This document shows, in pieces, positions 46,220 through 59,600 of a DNA stretch of 64,000 nt. The notes beneath the pieces were generated by a model that worked only from the letters and a program-made list of their open reading frames with translations, had not been told where the DNA came from and did no database searches. Origin of the DNA: Bradysia coprophila (taxonomy: Eukaryota; Arthropoda; Insecta; Diptera; Sciaridae); NCBI RefSeq assembly GCF_014529535.1, contig NW_023503370.1, forward strand, positions 310,001-374,000, read 5' to 3'. Position 1 is the stretch's first letter. Each line of letters opens with the position of its first letter. Both the position numbers and the translations under genes were made by a program.

Positions 46220-48578
46220 TAATTGAGACGATTTTTTACTTTGCAAAAATGTCCGGGACCCTTTTTTCAGTTTTACAGAAATTTGAAATCATTGAACTAT
46301 GAAAGGAAATAGACAACATTGGAAAAACATAATTTCTTCGATAACCGTCACTTTTATATTGGCGGGAATCGAGCACCCCTGACATCGGGTGCATCAAAAA
46401 TTTATTTGTTGATTCCTACATTTTCCTTGTCATATATCACATTGTCCTATTGTGACAAAATGCGTAAGTGTGCAGTTAATTTTAGGAAGACTATGGTGTT
46501 TCTGTTATTATATATAAAGATCTTAAACCAGTTCAAAGCATGTCTTACCTGCGATGTGTATTCTTTTCGTTCTGGTTGTGTGTGTGTAGTGAAGTACATA
46601 AGGAACTTCTTACGCTTGTGTGCAGTGTATGAGATGCCCAAAAGAAAAGTCGTTTCGCCTTATTTAATTTGGTAAGGAGTTCACCAGTGCACTAATACAT
46701 GAACAACAACATAAAAATTAAGAATACAATTTCTCGTTTTCCTTCAAGAGACCCCCGAACAGCTGCTATCCCAATTACTTGTTGTAAGAAATTTTTTACT
46801 CCGAACCTATTACACCAATTTATTGATGTATTGATGTATATACCGGTAAATTCATACGTTGCATTAACGGATCAAATTTTCGTTTCCCGGTTGTACATTC
46901 GCATTGTAGCATATTATTGTTACATTTCATCGTATGGATGTTGCACGTTTTTACCACTGATTGGCACCTTTGTGGTGGGGTTTTTATCATTGAGTAATTT
47001 TTAATTTTGGTTCAGGTACATTTTGTTGTTGTTGTTGGAAGAGAAGTCATATGTATACATAGAAAATATTGTATATAATGGGTCTGTGTCTCCTTTCTTG
47101 ATGTTCGGCTACCACCACTTGAACATAAAATTTTATTTTAGGGAAATCCATTACGAAACAGTACTTTAGTTGGATATTCAATGCAAAAGTAACTAGAGTC
47201 TATTACTTTAGGTGGCAATTAGTGTTTAGGACATCATTGTTTTTATTAATAAATTAATTACGATTTAGTTAGAGTGTTACCGTACCGTAGTCCAATTTCT
47301 GAATTAGAAATTAACAATTTTATTGATTGTTATTAAACTGTTAAGTGTTATAAGTGTTTTTATCATCGCGTGTTCCAAAAAAAAAAATCCAAAAAGTTGG
47401 TAGGTTAAAATGCGAGTTCATCTAAATTCAATTTGCGAGTAACTAAATTCAATCCATAAATTATTTTTTGTGTCTGAGTGATGTCAGTTCCCTCCATTTT
47501 CCGTTCAACATCGTTAAGGATGCATTAACAATATTGAAATGCCACGGATAATTGAAAATGTGAATTGGTTTAATTTCACAACATTTTACTTTTCGCGTTG
47601 CGGAGTTTTTATTTCTCTCGGAAATGTATGTCTTCAACACTTGAATCGGAAACCTCATTTTTTTGCATAGTTTTGCTTGGTAAAGGATCTCAAGCAGATT
47701 CTTTCGCATAAAGAGCATGAGTTATCGGTGTTCTGTCATTCACATGAATTTAAATAATGGAAATGTTTTAGTTTGTGAATTTTCGTGTGAGTCTGATGTT
47801 AGAGAATTTCAACCATTTTTAAATTGGTAAGAAATGGACAAAACGTTAAATTGACAAATTAGGTCTCATTATACGTGACTAAATTGATCCAGACTGAACA
47901 AGATCATATCTGAACATAACTTGATATCGGTTAAAATGTTCGAACATTTAAACGTTCATAGTAAAAGAGTTTTGCCACTGTTTCTATCTGAAGACAGATG
48001 TGTTCCGTTCACCTACAAGAACAGAGATATCTCAGTTTACATGTTTAAGATTATTGATTCCCAAAAGCAATGTGTTGCATCGAAAAATTGACTAAATTTG
48101 ACGACAGAGTGAACCAATCAGGATTTTTTGTATTCTATTCAGACCTGTCCATGTGACTTTCTAGTTTTGTTGCGGAGGCTCGTGAGACTTGTGTATGAAC
48201 ATCTAACTTAACAATACATTAAGTTATTTTTTTGTTAAATGCTCATCAAGACCGAATCTTTCGACGGTGTTCCATTATCATATCACAGCAATTTTATTAG
48301 ATTTATATGCTTGCCCAATTACATGTTCTATCCAAGGGATTAAAAAAAATGTTTTGTTTCTATTTTCAGTCCATGCATCATCTGCCATCGCCACAAAAGA
48401 CTTAAATAACTCTAACACAGCATTGAATTCCACTACTGGCAATATCATTAAGTTCGAAGAATAACCAAAATATTATTTAAAATTCAACCGACGTTTTTTT
48501 GTAATAAAAATTTCGCTACAGTAAGGAAACTAACTACAACGAGATTAAAAGACTATTCGTATTAATAGAAAGAAAGCA
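46220..48578. other. Intergenic upstream of cyclin B3
   Basis: Open frames at 46319-46675 and 46699-47004 are unrecognised and lack context. No repeat stands out. The promoter of the cyclin gene should lie near the right end, but no clear TATA box or initiator could be picked. Confidence 0.4.
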
Positions 48579-50538
48579 ATGGCACCGCCAAAGACTTTAA
48601 AGTCAAGTCTTGCTGCTGCCTTCAATACTAGGACGACCCGATCACAAAACAAAATAAACGATCTAGTCACTGAGACTAATACAAATGGTAAACGAAAGGC
48701 TGATGAAAACGATGAAAAGCCGCCAAAGCGTTCGAGAGCCGTATTCGGTAACATAACGAACGCGAACGCGAATGTGATCGAGACAGAGGTGAGGAAGAAT
48801 GGCATTCGCGGAGATTTTGTGGTAAAGCCGGAACCGATGCGACAGCCATTGGTTCGTAATAATTCAAATGCAAACGATGCTAAGAAGAAAATACCGCAAA
48901 AAGATGTCTTTACCAATCCCAACCAGCATGTTAACAATAACAAACCGAATCTCTACGTTAAGCCACCAGTTGGACAACAGAGAGCGCCAAAAGTTTTGAC
49001 CCGAGCGGCAGCAAGGGCTAAAGCAGTTCAGGAAACAGCTGTAATACCAAAACCAGTCGTGAATAACGAAAAGGCTGCGTCAACTCGAAGAATTTCCAGT
49101 GAATTCGACAAAACGGAGGACAGTCTTTACTTGTCGGCACATGAAGACTTTCCCCCAACGAGTAGGCACCGTGCGTCACTCAACAGTTCCAATCGGTTGT
49201 CGTCAATGTCCAATGTAGACTCATCCATCAACTCTACGTTGTACAAGACGGTTATCGATCAGAGCGATTCCAGTACCGATGTAAATGTCGTCCGAAAACC
49301 GCCGACTGGTGTCATCGATTTCGATCAACAAAATCCGAACGATCCGTACGAGGTGTCGGAATACACAATGGACATTTTCACTTATCTGAAAGATCGCGAA
49401 AAGTGCTATCCGATGAAACCATACATGGAGAAACAGCCGCATATCACAAAGTGGATGCGAATGTTGGTCGTTGATTGGATGGTTGAAGTGCAAGAAACAT
49501 TCGAATTGAATCATGAAACTCTCTACTTAGCTGTTAAAGTCCTCGATTCTTACTTGGGACAAAAGGTTATTTCGAAGGATAATCTGCAATTGTTGGGTGC
49601 AGCGGCATTGTTTATAGCGAGCAAATTTGATGTAAGTACGACTGGTTTGAAACACATTTTTTTCACATCGTGTTCAACAACAGTCCCGAATGACAAAAAT
49701 TAATTTGAAATTTGTTGTTGCAGAAGAGAGTGTTACACTTCTGACTGCTTTCGTCGGAAATTTCAAATTATTTTTTTCCCAACCTTTCCTTCGAAAGCAA
49801 ATTTGAAAGTTCATAATTTGACAAATTCTCTTTATGTTTTCAGGAGCGTATTCCGCCGATGATCGAAGATTTTCTATTCATTTGTGATGGTGCGTACGAT
49901 CAGGCAGAGCTTATAGGAATGGAATTGGACGTTTTCAGGACAATTAATTACGATCTAGGCTTCCCATTGTCGTATAGATTCGTACGAAGATACGCAAAGG
50001 TATTTTTGCCTTTCTTTGATCCACAGCGATCCAACGTTTATGACCAAACATCAACAAAAATGTTTACCGTTTACAGTGCGCCTTCATTTCGTTACCGATC
50101 CTTACCTTAGCTCGATTCATTTTGGAACACAGTCTGATGGATTATTCAACAATAACGTTCAGTGACTCAAAAATGGCTAGTGCAGCGTTATTCATTGCTT
50201 TGCGAATGGTTGGCAAGCCCGGATGGAGCCCGACGTTGGAATACTATGCCGGTGAGTGGAACATTTCAACGGTTCGTATTTCCCAAAAATCACTAAACCC
50301 GTCTCGTTTATGTCCGAATTTAGGTTACCATGTGGATGAGTTCGTTGACATTATAACCGTGCTGAATAATGGTCTACATCGCAAGCCATCGGATTCGGTG
50401 AAGCATGTGCGTAACAAATATTCTCACAAATTGTTCCACGAAGTGGCCACAGTTCCTTTATTAACTAACGACGAATTGCTGGAAGGGGCTGAATCGTACA
50501 AACGTGAAACGGTTATCAACTACTGTCAGGCTCTTTGA
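48579..50538 (+). CDS. CycB3: Cyclin B3, mitotic cyclin
   Basis: Regulatory subunit of Cdk1 for late mitosis and meiosis, nuclear in animals. Exons: 48579-49631, 49844-49999, 50077-50251, 50324-50538, all in phase, giving 532 residues. The N-terminal half is basic and disordered and carries a destruction box RAVFGNITN (53-61). The cyclin boxes start near 285: MRMLVVDWMVEVQETFELNH, LLGAAALFIASKFD, then ERIPPMIEDFLFICDGAY and LEHSLMDYSTITFSDSKMAS. The C-terminus NKYSHKLFHEV followed by VPLLTN is typical of B3 rather than A or B. The first ATG fits the codon phase and is followed at once by a basic stretch. Intron 3 (50252-50323) is 72 bases with no stop in frame, so retention would insert 24 residues. 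AATAAA follows at 50861. Confidence 0.95.
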
Positions 50539-50860
50539 ACCAAGTGTTAAAAAAAAAATCAGCATGCACCACAGCACCTACAATAGTCACCGAACCTCCT
50601 TTCGATTTAAACAACTTTATCTCCGTTTTGCTTTTCACGAAAAACCTAAACTGGAAATAATTTCGATTCAGATCTATGTTCTATACGTTTCTGCTGAACA
50701 AAAAATACCGAACAGCGAGCGCCACTATTTTTTTTTTGAAATATTAATGTTCTTTGTGTGATTTCATCAATTAATATTTATGGAGTGTGGTTCCGACGGT
50801 CAGCAGATTTGTATGCGTGTAATTTATGGTACTGAATTTGAATGTTACATGAAAAAAATT

Positions 50861-50866
50861 AATAAA
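50861..50866 (+). terminator. Poly(A) signal AATAAA (cyclin B3)
   Basis: AATAAA lies about 323 bases after the cyclin B3 stop, in AT-rich non-coding sequence. Confidence 0.5.
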
Positions 50867-50869
50867 GAT

Positions 50870-52220
50870 TTACACCCTGAATTAACTTATGAAATTCGAA
50901 TGCCATTTACTTTTCGACGTGCGTGTTCTGACCGGCCAATTGAATTTTGCAAATAAAAGTTCTGGTCAACGAACCGATTGGAATAATTAATCCGAAGCAA
51001 AGAAGTGGACTGAAATTCTTTTAGCGCTGAAGATAAAAAACCAAGTCTACGACACGACAGAAACCGACATTTTGCTTCGACTTGAACTGTAAAAATGCGA
51101 CAATGCGACTTTTTACCGAAATTCGCAAAACATTGCTTCCGAACTTCAACTCATGCAGCAAAGTGGTGGACGAGTACCAGAACGAACCTGGGAACAATTT
51201 TGTCTTTACATGTGTTTGCTGCAGGACCTCAAGTTTCGACAGTATTCGGTGGTCCAATAACACAAATTTTAAGAATTTCTTTAGCGAATTTTCACAAAAT
51301 CTCACCACTTTTGAAACTTAAGGTTCTACAGACAAGAAAAGAAGAATTGTTTCGAAGAATTTTGTGGAATTTAATTCCAAAAAATAGGCTATGCCCCTGG
51401 GCTCATAACAAACAAATCGTACAATGTGCTAGGTACATAACATAACTTTGCTACAAGACTTGTCTTTCGGATGCTTTCATGTTTTGCTGATTTACAAAAA
51501 TTTCTACAGTTGAGGTGATGTTCGATCATAGATTTTTTTTGGAAAGCCAAGGTCATGTAGCTACGATGGCAATTACAAAATTTTTTCTTTGTAAAAATCG
51601 TCAAATTAGGTGAACTGGAGATAGTGAATCATCTTTTGCCCACTAACCGACGATTTAAATTTTTGCTTTCCCTTAGAGCAATACCACACTTTTCCTTTGT
51701 TTGTAGCCTAATTTCTAATTTTACATTTAAAATGCAAAGGCTACGGTGCATTTTTGCCACCATAATAAATGTAGTTATGTTGCTCGGGAGGGTATTGCTT
51801 AGAGTCGTACTTTTAACATAATACCTGACATGAATGAGTAGTGGCGCTTTCAACATGTTTTTTGTAAGGCTATCGTACTGTATGTCTACTCCAAAAATTG
51901 TAAATTTCCTAAGGAGCTTTTTCGAGCCAGTGCGATCGATGGAAAATGGATTTTTTTCCTCTTTTAACGGATGAATGAACCTATTAGAGGTATCATGAGT
52001 ATCATGAGGCCTGAAAAACAACGAAAAATCCATTCAATGTGAAATAGCTCCGAATAAACCGACCATTGAACCAATCGACGCTGATCGCCTACCATTACAT
52101 TGACTTGAAAGTGGACCTATCTTGAAGGGAATTACTTCATTACTTTTGTCAGATATTCTTTTATCGCAGAAGGATCGGAACAGCAAAGCAATAAAACCAA
52201 AAGCGAACTAAATAAATCCA
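50870..52220. other. Intergenic between convergent genes
   Basis: Open frames such as 51629-52033 (minus) and 51095-51445 are not recognised and overlap others in antisense. No repeat structure stands out. Confidence 0.4.
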
Positions 52221-52224
52221 AAAT

Positions 52225-52230
52225 TTTATT
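52225..52230 (-). terminator. Poly(A) signal AATAAA (ADAT2)
   Basis: TTTATT on the plus strand is AATAAA for the minus-strand ADAT2 gene, 14 bases past its stop, so the 3' UTR would be very short. Confidence 0.45.
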
Positions 52231-52243
52231 CCTCTACAAGAAA

Positions 52244-52723
52244 TTACTTCCGTACTTTCGATACCGGTGCCGATGGATTTTCACCTTTATAAAATTCCTT
52301 CAACAATTCCATCGCTTCGTGTTCCCGAACACCACCAACAACTCTAACTTTCGATTCAATTAATTCGAATACATTCAATACAGTCTGACCGCCGAAGCGA
52401 TCGTTCCGACATCCGAATAAAATCTCCTTCACATTCAATTCGTTCAAAGCGGCCGCACACATAATGCACGGTTCAACCGTAACAACAACGGAAACCTTGC
52501 TAAATACATCGTGAAAACGTAGACTCTTGTCTCGGCAATACGTCAACACTTGATCGATACAAATCAGTTCGGCATGCCGGGTGGCGTTTTTTGTGTCATT
52601 GACCAGATTTGCACCCTTTGCAATTATTTCATTTTGATAGACGAAAACACAGCCTACAGGTACTTCCTTATTGGTAAGTGCTTGTCGTGCATTTGCGAGT
52701 GCGTCTTCCATAAATATTTCCAT
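52244..52723 (-). CDS. ADAT2: tRNA-specific adenosine deaminase subunit 2
   Basis: Catalytic subunit of the ADAT2/ADAT3 complex, which deaminates A34 to inosine in tRNA anticodons and so allows wobble decoding. It is a single exon of 159 residues; human ADAT2 has about 190, with a longer N-terminus. The zinc-dependent cytidine-deaminase fold shows HAE (50-52) with the proton-shuttling Glu52, and PCIMC (85-89), whose cysteines and His50 bind zinc. NATRHAE, VEPCIMCAAAL and the C-terminal NPSAPVSKVRK are characteristic of ADAT2. The first Met gives MEIFMEDAL and Met5 is an alternative start. It converges with cyclin B3 upstream on the plus strand. It is complete, with no missing key residue. Confidence 0.95.
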   Translation of the reverse strand: MEIFMEDALANARQALTNKEVPVGCVFVYQNEIIAKGANLVNDTKNATRHAELICIDQVLTYCRDKSLRFHDVFSKVSVVVTVEPCIMCAAALNELNVKEILFGCRNDRFGGQTVLNVFELIESKVRVVGGVREHEAMELLKEFYKGENPSAPVSKVRK

Positions 52724-52729
52724 ATTTAG

Positions 52730-54130
52730 GATGTGTGGTGGAATCGACTAAACTACAGCGTTGTCATGACAGTGATACGGTTTCGAATTCGATATGAAGA
52801 ATGATTGTGACTGGATTCAACATTATCCTTTTGTTGATTGGAAAATGTTATCGGGCACTGAAAATTAAAAAGAATATTTCTGATGAAAAGTGGAAGTTAA
52901 GCGAATTGGATGCAATGTCCAACAGTAAAATCAACAACTTCAATGGTGCTTGAGTTATTTACTGGAACACTTAGCTAAACCAGTTTGTTCTGTCGGAACT
53001 TACCCGCTTCCGATTTCGAATGCTTCAAGCTCTTATTGAACGGTCAGTCAATTATCGGAGGTCTCAGAAATATCGCTATTTTTCGTGTGTCTTTATACAA
53101 TTTCAAAATATGGATCTCTCAAATCTGTTCAACGACAGAGTGTCAACGATGATGTTTGCACTTCTATGATGGCGCCAAATTAACAAAACATTTTATTTAA
53201 AATTATTGGCGCGTTTGCTGAATTGAATTGAAGTTAACAAACTGACCGATAGGCTTCCATTCAATGAAAATTTCGTACCTACATAATATCCCTTCATCTC
53301 AACCTCTTTCGAATATACGCTAAACGCACGCCGTGATTGCAAGTCAAATTCATTTCGAGATCAAATGAAGAAAATAGAATTCCGTTTCATTTCAAGGGTA
53401 ACCCATCAGCTCGTCAAAATCTGGGTCGAGTGAGGGGTTTCGGGTTTTGTATGAAATTAGGGACGAAGATCTTCAAGTGATTTTCTGTAGGTCAAAAAAC
53501 ATTGTTAAAGGAGTGTTAGAAGCCGTTGATCCATCGGTTCCAAAAAGACGCACGGCTATATTAGTGTTGATCGATGCTCCTCTAATACAGCAAATAAGAG
53601 ATGTCTGTGAGCTCTAATTTAGAGAATCCTCTTTGTCTAAGAAATGTGAGCGATTGTTTCGAAAAACAGCCTACCGAAATCGGGTGTATTTTCCAGTGGG
53701 AAACTAAATTTTTGCATCTTTGGTTGGTTACGAGAAGTAATGATGGTGTAAGCAATGTTATGATCCCAGTGCTTGGTTATCGTAAGCTGATTACGAAAAA
53801 GTAAGCTAGCAGCTGTAATTGCTATGAATTGGTTTATTCATCGTGTCACAACCCATGCATGTTTGATGTCATTGGAAAGCGCTGCGACCTATATAGTGAT
53901 CAGGGAAAAACAATTTTTATATTCAAGCGGACCAAAAACGTCACATTCTCTCACCAGATAGAGAGCCAAAACGGAAACAGTTTTTCCCTCGTGTTCGTCC
54001 CAGATGTGTCAATTTTCGTTCGGAATGTGACTTTTTGGTGTAATTTTTGTTCCTAGTGACCTAATATTTGATGTTTTTATTGCAGAGGGACTGTTACAAA
54101 TTAGCCGAAATAGTAAAAAAAATCCTTTTT
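52730..54130. other. Intergenic, no supported gene
   Basis: The first few hundred bases are the upstream region of ADAT2. Open frames at 53601-53804 and 53829-54056 are unrecognised. The words near 53870-53900 resemble dispersed repeat sequence that continues at 54144. Confidence 0.4.
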
Positions 54131-54143
54131 TTCAACTGTTCAG

Positions 54144-54232
54144 TGTGGATGATTTTAAACCCAATGAAACTATTCTCTGCGAAAGTACGTGCAATTACCT
54201 TTCTAATGACACCCCACATGACCTTTAACCTT
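54144..54232 (+). repeat. Dispersed repeat, copy 2
   Basis: Shares TTCAGTGTGGATGA and ACCTTTCTAATGACACCCCA with 27349-27445 in the same order and spacing. It is a remnant of an interspersed element. Confidence 0.6.
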
Positions 54233-54834
54233 TCGTACGAATAAATTTCCATTAGAAATGTGCATGTTTTCTGTTTTCGATCACCTCCCACTGCCCAAAG
54301 ACGCATACAGTCTCGGAATTATAAGAAGAAATAATTACAATCCAATCGACGCTATTGATTCCACATGCATTCTTCTTATAATTCTCCCACCGTAGAGGAA
54401 TTTGGTTGAAAGTGGTTTTATTTATTTATTTATTTGGAATAATCATCGACAGCATGTTTGCCAACTGATGATGAACGATTACAACGACACCATCAAACTC
54501 TTAAAAATTTTAAACAGCAAGACAATTCCTCAGATGAAACCTGACGAAACGTAGAACGAAAACCAACAATTACTACAAAAAACTTGAATAAAAAAATAAA
54601 CGATCGCGTCTCAGCAGTACTGAAACCAATCTTCATCCAACTATGCGGCTATCAGAAAACATACGAGCCAACAGCGAATTTCAGTTCACAGTCAATTTCC
54701 TTTACCCAACCATTTGAATAGATTTTCGTGCTAAGTAATGCTTATCGTACCTATCATGCTAAATCACTTTCATTAAAATTATATTAATTCAAAAGCATTT
54801 TTAAATTGCGGAAAATAACATTTCATAATACTTC

Positions 54835-55275
54835 GTGAAAATTCTCGTCCAGTGAAATCGAAAATTTTGTGAAAATTCTCGTTTCACTGGTATACGTCTA
54901 GTGAAGTCCGTAATATGCACCGTCCACCCCAAATGTCCGTACGGACATTCAGCTGGGATGCTAATGGACCCGTTTATTTGTGATTTGCGAAAATTTATTG
55001 GCTCCCCATGATTCTACGGAAGATGAAAAATCGCAAGCTAAATAATGGCAGAAATTTCGTGAAAATTCTCGTCCAGTGAAATCGAAAATTTTGTGAAGTC
55101 CGTAATATGCACCGTCCACCCCAAATGTCCGTACGGACATTCAGCTGGGATGCTAATGGACCCGTTTATTTGTGATTTGCGAAAATTTATTGGCTCCCCA
55201 TGATTCTACGGAAGATGAAAATTCGCAAGCTAAATAATGGCAGAAATTTCGTGAAAATTCTCGTCCAGTGAAATC
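54835..55275. repeat. 192-bp tandem repeat, 2+ copies
   Basis: GTGAAAATTCTCGTCCAGTG starts copies at 54835, 55059 and 55251. The 55059 to 55251 period is 192. The first copy has a 32-base insert that partly repeats its own start (AATTCTCGTTTCACTGG). The rest of the unit, including the palindrome TGTCCGTACGGACA, is nearly identical between copies. The third copy breaks off after about 25 bases. It is a small satellite-like or transposon-derived array. Confidence 0.85.
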
Positions 55276-55279
55276 GAGT

Positions 55280-56160
55280 GCGTCCATTTCCAATATTGTG
55301 AAGATTTAAAAAATGTATAAGCGCGAAATTCCTGCCATAGAGAAGTAATCTCGCTCGCTGCAAGATTCCTCGATATCCTCTGCATTCAGTATACCATGGG
55401 AGAGATTTACTAGAATGAATTTCTAGGGACAGGGTTTTCTTGCAAAAAAAGCCAAGAAAGTACAGTCTACATCGACATTTTACTTTATTGAGGAAGATGC
55501 AATACTACTTTTAGATGAGTTAAGAATGTATTCTGAAGTAACAGATTAGGCATCTTGAGTTGATCTTGAAGACAATAGCTACTAAGTTCTGGTCGCTCCT
55601 CCATCCAATGACTTTTTGAATATTCCTGCCAGCGGCCTTCGTGAGTCTCTTAACATGTTCTCTTTCTTTTCAAAAACCAAAATGTTCATTGTTCAATGTC
55701 GTTGTCAGTTACAGTCATGCGACGTAGAAGGGTAGTACATTATAGTGTTGTTGCAACGCTAGATACGCACATCGTGAATTCTAGGAGGTTCTGATAACTT
55801 GAGAAAAAGATAAAATTTACTAGAGAGTGACTCACGGATTTTATTCAATAAATATTCATGAAAGTTGTGCTATGTAAATGACCTAGACCTACACACATCA
55901 TGACGTCTTTCTGCTAATAATACATTGGTTGGTATAAATTTCTACTTAAATACAAATGCTCCAGACCTTACATGCATCTTTACAAATTTGAGATACATTG
56001 AAGATGAATTTTATTCAGACAGGGACTTGATCAAACGGCGGTACGTGGCCCTATTGGCTTGCGGGTCAACTAAACGACTAAAATTGTTAAAATTCTTGGA
56101 AAAATTGAAAATCGGTTCGAAAAAGCCGTAAAACGTGCGATGAGTCGGAACGTGCAAAAA
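55280..56160. other. Intergenic, no supported gene
   Basis: No coding similarity. Near 55625-55680 GGCCTTCGTGAGTCTCTTAA resembles the terminal sequence of the composite element at 62978-63584, perhaps another degraded copy. Confidence 0.4.
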
Positions 56161-56161
56161 C

Positions 56162-56450
56162 TCATGAAAACGACCTGGAAGGTCGGTTAACGACGAACTT
56201 CAAAGCGAGGTCGGGAGCATCAATACGACCATTGAGAAGATCGTGCACGAAAAAGACGCACAGATCTAGCCTTCTCCTCGACAGAGTCTCGATCCCGAGA
56301 GTCTTACACATAGACTCATATGAGGGAAGCCTGTAATAAGCATCTCTGCTAACAGTCCCACGGAGGGCATAAGTGACAAAGTTCTTTTGTATCGACTCGA
56401 CCATGGCTACTCTGTCGGTCTGCCAGGGATACCATACAACTTATACAACA
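56162..56450 (-). mobile_element. LINE reverse transcriptase C-terminal fragment
   Basis: The minus strand codes for VWYPWQTDRVAMVESIQKNF, then TYALR, LPSYESMCKTLGIETL, SRRR, FVHDLLNGRIDAPDL. This is the conserved region just after the reverse-transcriptase domain of insect non-LTR retrotransposons (Jockey/CR1-like). The catalytic part is missing, so it is a 5'-truncated or decayed copy. It lies about 240 bases beyond the 3' end of the PP5 gene on the same strand. Confidence 0.8.
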
Positions 56451-56616
56451 TTTAGGTTCTAGGGTCCCTGTGTTAACACATGGACAAGCGACAACAATTT
56501 GAATTTGTGTCGTGAGATAAAAACAATTTTGATGGATGCCAGGTCGCCGAACGAATTTCAAAATTACGAATTAAAAATCGAAAACGCTCAATATTTATTT
56601 CTCGTTTCCTAATTGT

Positions 56617-56622
56617 TTATTT
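56617..56622 (-). terminator. Poly(A) signal AATAAA (PP5)
   Basis: AATAAA on the minus strand 67 bases after the PP5 stop. A second lies at 56595-56600. Confidence 0.45.
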
Positions 56623-56688
56623 ATAATTATTTCTAAAAAAAGTAAGATTTTTTTGTGATAATTAAATTTGTTTTATGAGCTAGGAATT

Positions 56689-59600
56689 TTACATGATCAT
56701 ATTCATCAACGAGCTTGCGTATTCCATTGGTTTAACGTTAGGATGGGGCTGCAAATGAAAATTTATTGAGTAACCGAGAAGCATTTCGTAGTGCAAGAAT
56801 ATACTAACCACAGCCTCGTACGTAGTATATTCTGGCTTCATATCTTTTCCTCTGAGCGTGATAAATGCACCCTTATTTCCCATTGTGTCGCTGTTGAGAA
56901 GAAATGTTTATCAATTAAAATATCCATCAACACCACCACAAGAAATTTACCAATAATTTGGAGCCGAAAATACTGTGATGCACTTGCCATCATGAGCCAC
57001 CTCATAACCCATATCTTTGACCTCATGGCTGCGTACAACGTAATCGAGTTTGTTCAGTTTGCAGAATTTACTTGTGACATCCGGTCCGAATTGTGTACCG
57101 ACGCCGCGTTTCGACGGTCCCAGTCCAGTTTGTGGTTGTGGATCGGACCACAGCAGTTCGCACATCAAACCGTCTTCAGGCGGTTGCCGATTTCGTTCGA
57201 TACTTCTTAGATCGTTTAGCGTCACATTATCTTGCGAAAATAATCCACCATGCATCACAAGAACGCGATTGTTAAGGCCTGTTGGCCGAGTAATAAAGAA
57301 AAGAAAATATTTACAATTTGTCACAGAAACGAAAGAAAAAAAAAACAAATCAAAGATCTGACTACTTACAATGACACAATGGCAGCCAATTGTACACCTG
57401 GGTAAACATATTCGACATTGTGCTTGTGTACTTTGCTAACACCTCACCGGTGAAGCCATAAATTTGGTTCATGTTGATACTTTCATGATTACCGCGCGCC
57501 AAGAAGAAATGATCGGGATATAAAAGTTTGAAGCCGAATAGCGTAAAAATGCATTCCACAGAAAATGAGCCACGATCAACGAAATCACCATTGAATAAAT
57601 ATGGATTCGTTTGTGATGGAAGACCGTTAATTTTAAATATGTTCATGAGGTCATAAAACTGGCCATGAATATCACCGCAAATGGTAAATTTTGCATCGTC
57701 AGGTATAGCTATGTCGACCAAAGATGGTTGTTTACGTAGATACAAATCGATTTCGCATAAAATCTAAACGGGAAAAACAAGATCAGATTAATTGACCGTC
57801 TCTAACACGGAAAACGGTTTCCCGATTCTTTTCTTCCGTTGGCTTTTCGAACGGTATTTACCTTATAAGCAAATTTCTTGTGAAGTCTCTTCTCCTGTTT
57901 GTAAAATTCCATTAGTTCCTCCATAAACTTGAGGGTAACTTTACCATTTTCTAATTGAGGACCCTTATAGTCGTCCTCGATTGCTGCAAAATTCCAGAGA
58001 AAATTACTGACATTTTGATCGGACATCATTTATCGATCCACATACCAATTGTCTCAAATTCCGTATGAATTTCGGCTAGCGTTTTATCCGGAACATCGAC
58101 GGCGATTGCCCGTTCGAAAGCTTGCTTTCTCACCATTTTGTTACATTCGGTGAATTTGATTTTAGCATCTTCATCATTCGGTCGACGTTTAGCTACCTGT
58201 AAATGTGTCAATGTTTAAGAGAAAAGAAAATCCTCTCGGAACGACATAAGCGTAATATATTTTGCGTACGCTGGGGTCTAGTGAACTTCACTCGATACTT
58301 ACATATTCGAAATCAGACAGCGCTTTCTTAAATTTTCCTAACGACATTTGCGCTGCAGCACGTCTATAGTAGCCCTTAAGGTAGGCTGGATCGCTTTGAA
58401 CAGCAGAAGCCTGAAACGAAAATATTTGTTTTATCGATCTCCTAATTCAACAAATTATTGAAAACTCATTCCTAATATTTGCAATAGCTTTGGACATGGA
58501 ATGGTACCGTGACATTAAGTTAATTTTTCAGCCATTTTTCCACATGATAGAGCCGAATTCTGGCTGACAAAATGGCGTATTTCTGCTTCAGTCGTGAGAA
58601 ATGGACAGAAGAGTGAAGCTTCGGATTGTGCCTTGAAACATATCCGAAGAACTAGCATCGTTCAGTATAGATTAAGGAAAGAGAAAACGTTTCACAAAAA
58701 CTTTTTATTTGCACTTAAAACATCGTAAAAATCATAGACCATCATTCCAAGGCTCAACAATGACGTCGTTTTGTTCATCGTCCCAGTGTATTTCACAGTT
58801 CGTTAAATTGTCGTGACGTTCCTCAATCCATCGAGCAACGACTTTCCCTACCATTTTACCCACCGCCTTCGATGACTTCTTTGGTTTCATTTTCATGTCA
58901 TGGTTAGCGCCATGCACAACGATTAGCCATGTTTTCACCGTCATTCGTTTTATCAGAGATTTTAGTTTGTTCACATCGCACATCCTATCCCTAGTGCCAA
59001 TAACGAGAAGTACGTCAATCCCTTCGTTTATGTCGTACAGCAAGTGATCACGCTCTTCGCCATGTTGACTAGTTAGCGGAAAACTGACAAGTATCACCGC
59101 CTTTACACCTTCAATTTTCTTAGCAGTCGACAAAACAACTCGTGATCCCATGCTACGGCCACCGATCACGTTACAGTGATAATGCTCAGTGACAGTTTTT
59201 AACATGCTGATACGTCGCTGCAAATCGAATCTGCCGTGAAAGAGGAGAATATTCTTCAATTGAGAGAATCCCTCTGCAAAATTTACAACTGCCTGTGACG
59301 AGAGACCTCCGGTAGCCCCTTGAGTGAAGATCAGACTAGGTTTTGCCGAAGGTGAGCCTATTGACAAGCATTTAATATTTTCATTCGGAAACGGGATCTC
59401 AAAATGCGAAGATGTAATGTTTGTCCTTGATGACGGATCCTCGTGCTCTATGTGTAATCTTGATACGTTCTGATGGTTCTGTACTTTATCGGCGAAAGGT
59501 ATAGGGTTGTCTTCTAGTCTTTCATCGGCAGCTACCGTTTTTCGATGGACATTGGAAACTACTAACAGCAAAAGTGCGGAGCATGCGACCCTTGACGTGA

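Noticed and set aside
48545..48943. Minus-strand 132-codon open frame
   Set aside because: Antisense to the coding N-terminal half of cyclin B3.
56791..57361. Plus-strand open frames of 103-139 codons
   Set aside because: They lie antisense to PP5 exons 7 and 8, whose motifs and splice phases are clear.
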